Source: an uncultured Gammaproteobacteria bacterium
GTDB taxonomy: Bacteria > Pseudomonadota > Gammaproteobacteria > Xanthomonadales > Xanthomonadaceae
DNA: 24,519 nucleotides
NCBI GenBank assembly: GCA_946885735.1
Contig: CAMPGW010000042.1
Location: forward strand, 1 to 24,519
Reading direction: 5' to 3'
Part shown: positions 19,822-24,519 of the stretch, one piece after another
Numbering within the stretch: the first letter of the stretch is position 1
Layout of the letters: each line of letters opens with the position of its first letter
Position numbers and translations under genes: made by a program
Notes under the pieces: generated by a model
What the model was told of the DNA's origin: nothing
The model's input: the letters and a program-made list of their open reading frames with translations, nothing else
Databases searched by the model: none

Positions 19822-22470
19822 ATGCGCCGACTGCTTGCCACCGCCATCGCCCTGGGCCTCGCCGCCTCCAGCCCGCACGCCGTCGCCGCCGAACCTGCCG
19901 CGCCCGAACGCGCCTCGTCCTCGCCGACCACGCAGCTGCCGACCAGCGTGCGACCGCTCGAGTACGCCATCGCGGTGACGCCGAATGCGCAGGAGTTGCG
20001 CTTCGACGCCCACGCCAGCATCGCCGTGCAGGTGTTGCAGCCGACCGATCGCATCACCCTCAACGCCATCGACATGAGCTTCGCCAACGTCGTGCTGCGG
20101 CCGGAGAACGGCCTGGACCGCGAGCCCGCCGCCATCCACATCGACGCGGACGCGCAGCAGGCGAGCTTCCAGTTCCGCGGCGCCATCGCGCCCGGGCTGT
20201 ATCGCCTGGACATGGACTACACCGGCAAGATCGGCACCCAGGCCAACGGCTTGTTCGCGATGGACTACGACACGCCGAAGGGCCGCAAGCGCGCGCTCTA
20301 CACGCAGTTCGAGAACTCCGACGCGCGCCGCTTCGTGCCCAGCTGGGACGAGCCCGGCTTCAAGACCACGTTCACCCTCGAGGCCACGGTGCCGGCCACG
20401 CAGATGGCGGTCAGCAATATGCCCGTCGCCTCGCGCAAGGACCTCGGCAACGGCATGGCGCGCGTGCGTTTCCAGCCGAGCCCGAAGATGTCCACCTACC
20501 TGCTGTTCTTCGGCCTGGGTGATTTCGATCGCCTGACCGACAAGGTGGGAAAAACCGAGATCGGCGTCGTCACCCAGGCCGGGCTGGCCGAGCAGGCGCG
20601 CTGGTCGCTACAGGCCTCGAAGGAAATCCTGCCCGAGTTCAACGACTACTTCGGCACGCCGTACCCCTTGCCCAAGCTCGACAACATCGCCTCGCCCGGC
20701 GCCAGCCAGTTCTTCGGCGCGATGGAGAACTGGGGCGCGATCTACACCTTCGAGTACATCATGCTGGTGGACCCGGACTTCAGCACCGAGCTCGACAAGC
20801 AGCGCATCTGGCAGGTGGCCGCGCACGAGATCGCCCACCAGTGGTTCGGCAACCTGGTGACCATGCAGTGGTGGGACGACCTGTGGCTCAACGAAGGCTT
20901 CGCCTCGTGGATGGAAGGCCGCACCACGGCCAAACTGCATCCGGAATGGAACACCGCGCTGGAGGCGGTGGCCGACCGCGAGGCGGCGATGGCGCAGGAC
21001 GCCGTGGCCAGCACGCATCCGGTTGTGCAGCACGTCGAGACGGTGGAGCAGGCCGCGCAGGCCTTCGACGACATCACCTACCTCAAGGGCAAGTCGGTGC
21101 TGAACATGCTCGAGGCGCACGTCGGTGAAGCGGCATGGCAGGCCGGCGTGCGCCGCTACATGCAGCAGCACGCCTACGGCAACACCGTGTCCGACGACCT
21201 GTGGAAGGCGATCGAGGCCGGCGGCGACACGAAGCTGCTGGACATCGCGCACCAGTTCACCCTGCAGCCCGGCATCCCGCTGATCCGCGTCGGCGCGCCG
21301 GTGTGCGAGGGCGGCCGCAGCAGCGTGACGCTGACGCAAGGCGAGTTCACCGCCGACCGCCCCGACAAGACGCCGCTGCGCTGGCAGGTGCCGGTGACCG
21401 CGCGCACGCTGGAAGGCGCGCCCGCGCGCACGCTGGTGACGGATGGAGCGGGCACGTTGCAGCTCGAGGGCTGCGGCCCGGTGCTGGTCAACGCCGGCCA
21501 GGCCGGATACTTCCGGACGCTGTACACGCCGGCGCAGTTCCAGGCGCTGGCCGGATCCTTCCAGGGCCTGGCGCCGATCGACCAGCTGGGCTTGATCGGC
21601 GACAGCAGCGCCATGGGCCTGGCCGGCGTGCAGCCGGCCTCCGACGTGCTCGAGCTGGTCGCCGCCACGCCGGTGGACGCCGACACCCAGGTGTGGGGCC
21701 GCGTCGCACAAGTCCTGGTCGGCCTCGACGGTTACTACGCGGACGGCGACCCGGGGCGCGAGGCGCTGCGCGATTTCGCGCGCAAGCGCCTGAACACGAA
21801 GTTCGCCCGCGTCGGCTGGGACGCGAAGCCCGGCGAGCCCGCGACCGTCGCCATCCTGCGCAACGGGCTGCTGGAGTCGCTAAGCGCGCTCAACGACAGC
21901 GCGGTGATCGCCGAGGCCCGGCGCCGCTTCGCGTCCACGGACGCGATCCCCGGCCCGATCCGCAAGTCGGTGCTGGGCATCGTCGCGCGCCACGCCGATG
22001 CCGCCACCTGGGACAAGCTGCACGCCATGGCCAAGGCCGAGACCACCCCGCAGGTCAAGGACACGCTGTACTTCCTGCTCGCCTTCAGCCAGGACAAGGC
22101 CCTGGCGCAACGCGCGCTCGACCTGGCGCTGACCGACGAACCGGGCGAGACCAACACCGCCGGCATGATCGACGCCGTCGGCGAGCTGCACCCCGCGCTG
22201 GCCTTCGACTTCGCCATGGCGAACCGCGAGGCGATCGACAAGCGCGTGGACTTCACCTCGCGCAGCCGCTACTACCCGGCCCTGGCCGATAGCAGCAGCG
22301 ACCCGGCGATGGTGGGGAAGATCCGCGCGTACGCGGAGCAGCACCTGGCCCCGGGGTCGCGGCGCAGCGCGGAGATGGCGGTGGGCGCGGTGCAGCAGCG
22401 CGTGGCCATCCAGACGCAACGCCTGGCGCAAGTGCAGGCGTGGCTCGCGGAGCATGCGCCGAAGGGTTGA
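19822..22470 (+). CDS. M1 family zinc aminopeptidase (exported, with ERAP1-like C-terminal domain)
   Basis: An 882-residue exported protein. The signal peptide is about 1-23 (MRRLLATAIALGLAASSPHA, cleavage near AVAA). An N-terminal beta domain is followed by the catalytic domain with the exopeptidase motif G299-A-M-E-N303 and zinc site H335-E-I-A-H339, and E358 in WLNEGFASW exactly 18 residues after the second histidine. All are intact. The C-terminal half is helical, ERAP1-like (QVWGRVAQVLVGLDGYY, LGIVARHADAATWDKLHAMA). It should remove N-terminal residues from peptides in the periplasm or medium. GGAAGG lies 6 bases before the ATG at 19822; the long in-frame extension back to 18802 runs antisense through two other genes and is rejected. 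It probably works on the same pool of peptides as the M13 enzyme. Confidence 0.95.
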   Translation: MRRLLATAIALGLAASSPHAVAAEPAAPERASSSPTTQLPTSVRPLEYAIAVTPNAQELRFDAHASIAVQVLQPTDRITLNAIDMSFANVVLRPENGLDREPAAIHIDADAQQASFQFRGAIAPGLYRLDMDYTGKIGTQANGLFAMDYDTPKGRKRALYTQFENSDARRFVPSWDEPGFKTTFTLEATVPATQMAVSNMPVASRKDLGNGMARVRFQPSPKMSTYLLFFGLGDFDRLTDKVGKTEIGVVTQAGLAEQARWSLQASKEILPEFNDYFGTPYPLPKLDNIASPGASQFFGAMENWGAIYTFEYIMLVDPDFSTELDKQRIWQVAAHEIAHQWFGNLVTMQWWDDLWLNEGFASWMEGRTTAKLHPEWNTALEAVADREAAMAQDAVASTHPVVQHVETVEQAAQAFDDITYLKGKSVLNMLEAHVGEAAWQAGVRRYMQQHAYGNTVSDDLWKAIEAGGDTKLLDIAHQFTLQPGIPLIRVGAPVCEGGRSSVTLTQGEFTADRPDKTPLRWQVPVTARTLEGAPARTLVTDGAGTLQLEGCGPVLVNAGQAGYFRTLYTPAQFQALAGSFQGLAPIDQLGLIGDSSAMGLAGVQPASDVLELVAATPVDADTQVWGRVAQVLVGLDGYYADGDPGREALRDFARKRLNTKFARVGWDAKPGEPATVAILRNGLLESLSALNDSAVIAEARRRFASTDAIPGPIRKSVLGIVARHADAATWDKLHAMAKAETTPQVKDTLYFLLAFSQDKALAQRALDLALTDEPGETNTAGMIDAVGELHPALAFDFAMANREAIDKRVDFTSRSRYYPALADSSSDPAMVGKIRAYAEQHLAPGSRRSAEMAVGAVQQRVAIQTQRLAQVQAWLAEHAPKG

Positions 22471-22497
22471 GCCCCGCGATCCGCCGACACCGGTTCG

Positions 22498-22530
22498 ACG
22501 CCATGCCCGCCACCCCCGCGGGCATGGCGT
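22498..22530. repeat. Perfect 13-bp inverted repeat between the M1 and TPR genes
   Basis: ACGCCATGCCCGC (22498-22510), 7-base loop, GCGGGCATGGCGT (22518-22530). No T-run follows on either strand. The last T of the right arm starts TAAGGT (22530-22535), a candidate -10 box for the next gene, so the repeat may be a terminator, an operator, or both. Confidence 0.75.
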
Positions 22531-22567
22531 AAGGTAGGCCCACGGCGGCACCCGGGGAGGGCGCGGC

Positions 22568-24519
22568 ATGGCGGGGACCCTGTTCGACGAACTCAAGCGC
22601 CGCAAGGTGTTCAAGGTGGGCGCGGCCTACCTGGTGGTGGCGTGGCTGGCGGTGCAGGTGGCGAGCGTGGGCTTCCCGGCCTTCGACGCGCCGGCCTGGG
22701 TGCTGCGCGTGTTCATCCTGGTCACGCTGATCGGCTTCCCACTGGCGATCGTGCTGGCCTGGGTGCTCGAATCCACGCCCGAGGGCGTGCAGGTGGATCG
22801 CGTCGGCGTCGGCACCAAGCGCGTGGTCGGCACGGCGATCCTGCTGGTGGGGCTGGCGCTGGGCTGGTTCCTGAAGGGGCAGCCGGCCTTCCGCGCGAGC
22901 GACGTCGCCGGCGCAACGCCTGCGTCGCCGGCAAGCGTGGCAGTCGCCGCGCCCGCCGCCATCAACGACCAGTCCATCGCCGTGCTGCCCTTCGAGAACC
23001 TCAGCGCCGACCCGGACAACGCCTTCTTCGCCGACGGCATCCAGGACCAGATCCTCACCAGCCTGTCCAAGGTCGGCGGGCTGAAGGTCATCTCGCGCAC
23101 CAGCACGCTCAAGTACGGCGCCAAGCCCGACAACCTGGGCGTCATCGCGCGCGAGCTGGGCGTGGCCAACGTGCTGGAGGGCAGCGTGCAGCGCGTCGGC
23201 GGCCGGGTGCGCGTCAACGTGCAGCTGATCGACGCGCGCAGCGACAGCCACCGCTGGGCCGAGACCTACGACCGCGGGCTGGCCGACGTGTTCGCGGTGC
23301 AGAGCGAGGTCGCGCAGACGATTGCCGATGCGCTGCGGGCCAACCTCAGCCCGACCGAACGCGCCGAGCTGGCGACCCTGCCGACCAGGAACCCGGAAGC
23401 CTACGAGCATTACCTGCGCGGCCGCGCGCTGATCCTCAACGCGCCCACCTACGAACGCGGCGCCACCGAGGAAAGCATCCGCGAGCTGGAGGCGGCGGTC
23501 GCGCTGGACCCGAACTTCCTCGATGCCTGGTCGAACCTGGCCTTCCAGCACGTGTGGCTGTACTTCAGCGGGATGGAGCCCACGCCGGTGCAGCTGGGCA
23601 AGGCGCGCGCCGCGCGCGATCGCCTGGTCGCGCTGGCCCCGCAGGCGCCGGAGACCGACTTCGCCCGCGCGCTGGTGCTGTACTACGGCGACCATCGCTT
23701 CGCCGACGCGCTGGTGCTGGCGAAACGCATCCAGGCGCAGCGCCCCAACGACGCCCGCGCCCATTACCTGGGCGCGATCCTGTCGCGGCGGCTTGGACGG
23801 TGGAAGGACGCGGAAGCCGCGTTCCGGCGCGGTCGCGAGCTGAGCCCCAACGACTACACCATCGTGTCCGAGATGGGGCTGACCTACTTCTACGAGCGCC
23901 GCTACGCCGAGGCGCTGCCGCTGATCCAGGGAGCGCTGGCGCTGGAGCCCGACGACACCGCCATGATGAGCATCAAGCTGCCGACCCTGATCAACCTCGA
24001 GGGGCTGGCCGGCGGCACCCGGATGATGGCGGGGCTGAAATCGCGCAAGCCCGGCGCCATCGCGCTGCGCGCCCGCCAGGCCGAGTACGAGCGCGACGAC
24101 GCCCGCGCCCTGGCGCTGTACCGCGAGTCACTGTCACTGCCGCAGGACGAGGACAGCTGGCCCGCCGACTACGGCGGCTACGTCGCCGCCGCGGTGGACA
24201 CGCGCCTGCGCCTGGCCGCGCTGGAAACGCGCATGGGCCTGCCCGAGGGCGCGGCGCGCTTCCGCGCGCTGGTGGCCGAGGCCGACGCCGGCCTGCGCGA
24301 CAGCGAGGTGCGCTACGTGGACGCCGCCTGGCACGCGGTGCGGGGCATGGCGCTGGCGGGCCTGGGCCGCAAGCAGGAGGCGGTGGCCGCGGGCAAGCGC
24401 GCGGTGGCATTGGTGCCGGAAGGTTTCGATGCGCTGGAGAGCCCGCACTGGCTCAGCTACCTGGCGCGGATCCATGCGGTGAATGGGGAGGCGGAGGAGG
24501 CGGTGGTCTTGCTTAGGAA
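22568..24519 (+). CDS. TolB/FlgO-like domain and TPR membrane protein (3' partial)
   Basis: The frame is open from the ATG at 22568 to the window end (650 complete codons, last readable residues AVVLLR), so the C-terminus is missing. The start FDELKRRKVFKVGAAYLVVAWL is a hallmark of a family frequent in Xanthomonadaceae. Hydrophobic helices lie at about 17-37, 43-66 and 86-102. A TolB-amino-terminal/FlgO-like domain covers about 134-260 (SIAVLPFENLSADPDNAFFADGI, VISRTSTLKY, VLEGSVQRVGGRVRVNVQLI). TPR-type repeats follow from about 276 (EAYEHYLRGRAL, AVALDPNFLDAWSNLA, ALALEPDD). Relatives often carry a DNA-binding or cyclase domain in front; here membrane helices replace it. The function is unknown, probably protein-protein scaffolding. 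GGGGAGG (22554-22560) lies 7 bases before the ATG. Confidence 0.9.
   Translation, partial: MAGTLFDELKRRKVFKVGAAYLVVAWLAVQVASVGFPAFDAPAWVLRVFILVTLIGFPLAIVLAWVLESTPEGVQVDRVGVGTKRVVGTAILLVGLALGWFLKGQPAFRASDVAGATPASPASVAVAAPAAINDQSIAVLPFENLSADPDNAFFADGIQDQILTSLSKVGGLKVISRTSTLKYGAKPDNLGVIARELGVANVLEGSVQRVGGRVRVNVQLIDARSDSHRWAETYDRGLADVFAVQSEVAQTIADALRANLSPTERAELATLPTRNPEAYEHYLRGRALILNAPTYERGATEESIRELEAAVALDPNFLDAWSNLAFQHVWLYFSGMEPTPVQLGKARAARDRLVALAPQAPETDFARALVLYYGDHRFADALVLAKRIQAQRPNDARAHYLGAILSRRLGRWKDAEAAFRRGRELSPNDYTIVSEMGLTYFYERRYAEALPLIQGALALEPDDTAMMSIKLPTLINLEGLAGGTRMMAGLKSRKPGAIALRARQAEYERDDARALALYRESLSLPQDEDSWPADYGGYVAAAVDTRLRLAALETRMGLPEGAARFRALVAEADAGLRDSEVRYVDAAWHAVRGMALAGLGRKQEAVAAGKRAVALVPEGFDALESPHWLSYLARIHAVNGEAEEAVVLLR

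Noticed and set aside
22642..24516. Complete 624-codon plus-strand frame at the right end
   Set aside because: Out of frame with the real gene. The frame from 22568 shows the TolB-like and TPR motifs but has no stop within the window.
1..24519. CRISPR arrays, tRNA or rRNA genes, insertion sequences, large biosynthetic or defence clusters
   Set aside because: Looked for on both strands; no spaced identical repeats, no cloverleaf or rRNA-like stretch, no transposase, restriction, NRPS or PKS motifs seen.

Overview
The window is GC-rich (about 70%) gammaproteobacterial chromosome, most like a Lysobacter/Luteimonas-type member of the Xanthomonadaceae. That placement is an inference from codon use, from families common there (DUF5916 porin-like proteins, DUF4339/RDD proteins, TolB-like/TPR membrane proteins, M13 and M1 peptidases), and from short Shine-Dalgarno or leaderless starts behind TAnnnT-type -10 boxes. 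I see no rRNA, tRNA, CRISPR, transposase or phage gene. Nearly all DNA is coding, and no gap exceeds about 210 bases.

Layout. 1-500: 3' part of an AhpD/carboxymuconolactone decarboxylase-like gene. 621-2581 (+): a flotillin/SPFH protein, then the RNA 2',3'-cyclic phosphodiesterase ThpR. 2612-3046 (-): DUF3597 protein. 3258-4974 (+): three genes joined by ATGA overlaps (unknown GxxxG membrane protein, holin-superfamily membrane protein, DUF3618 protein), ended by a strong intrinsic terminator. 5074-5934 (-): voltage-gated ion channel with an unusual selectivity filter. 6093-9497 (+): DUF5916 outer-membrane protein and an MscS-type channel. 9608-11851 (+): PAS-GAF-GGDEF-EAL cyclic-di-GMP enzyme. 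11896-12396 (-): exported four-EF-hand protein. 12566-13374 (+): general stress protein 26-like flavin-binding protein and a small basic protein. 13380-14711 (-): Fic AMPylase-type protein of lower GC with a C-terminal winged helix. 14822-16867 (-): M13 metallopeptidase. 16944-19051 (-): two overlapping DUF4339-RDD paralogues, one fused to a type IV pilin-like domain. 19180-19686 (-): lipoprotein. 19822-22470 (+): M1 aminopeptidase. 22568-end (+): TolB-like/TPR membrane protein, cut by the window end.

The common theme is envelope and stress physiology: channels, small membrane proteins, exported peptidases and second-messenger control. No single defence or biosynthetic cluster is present. The most unusual items are the GYF-like/RDD/pilin fusion beside a sister copy that keeps only the pilin helix, the channel with a TMGTEF filter and nine regularly spaced S4 arginines, the nested inverted repeats over the fic promoter and start codon, and two places where the last codons plus the stop of a gene are tandemly duplicated just beyond its end.
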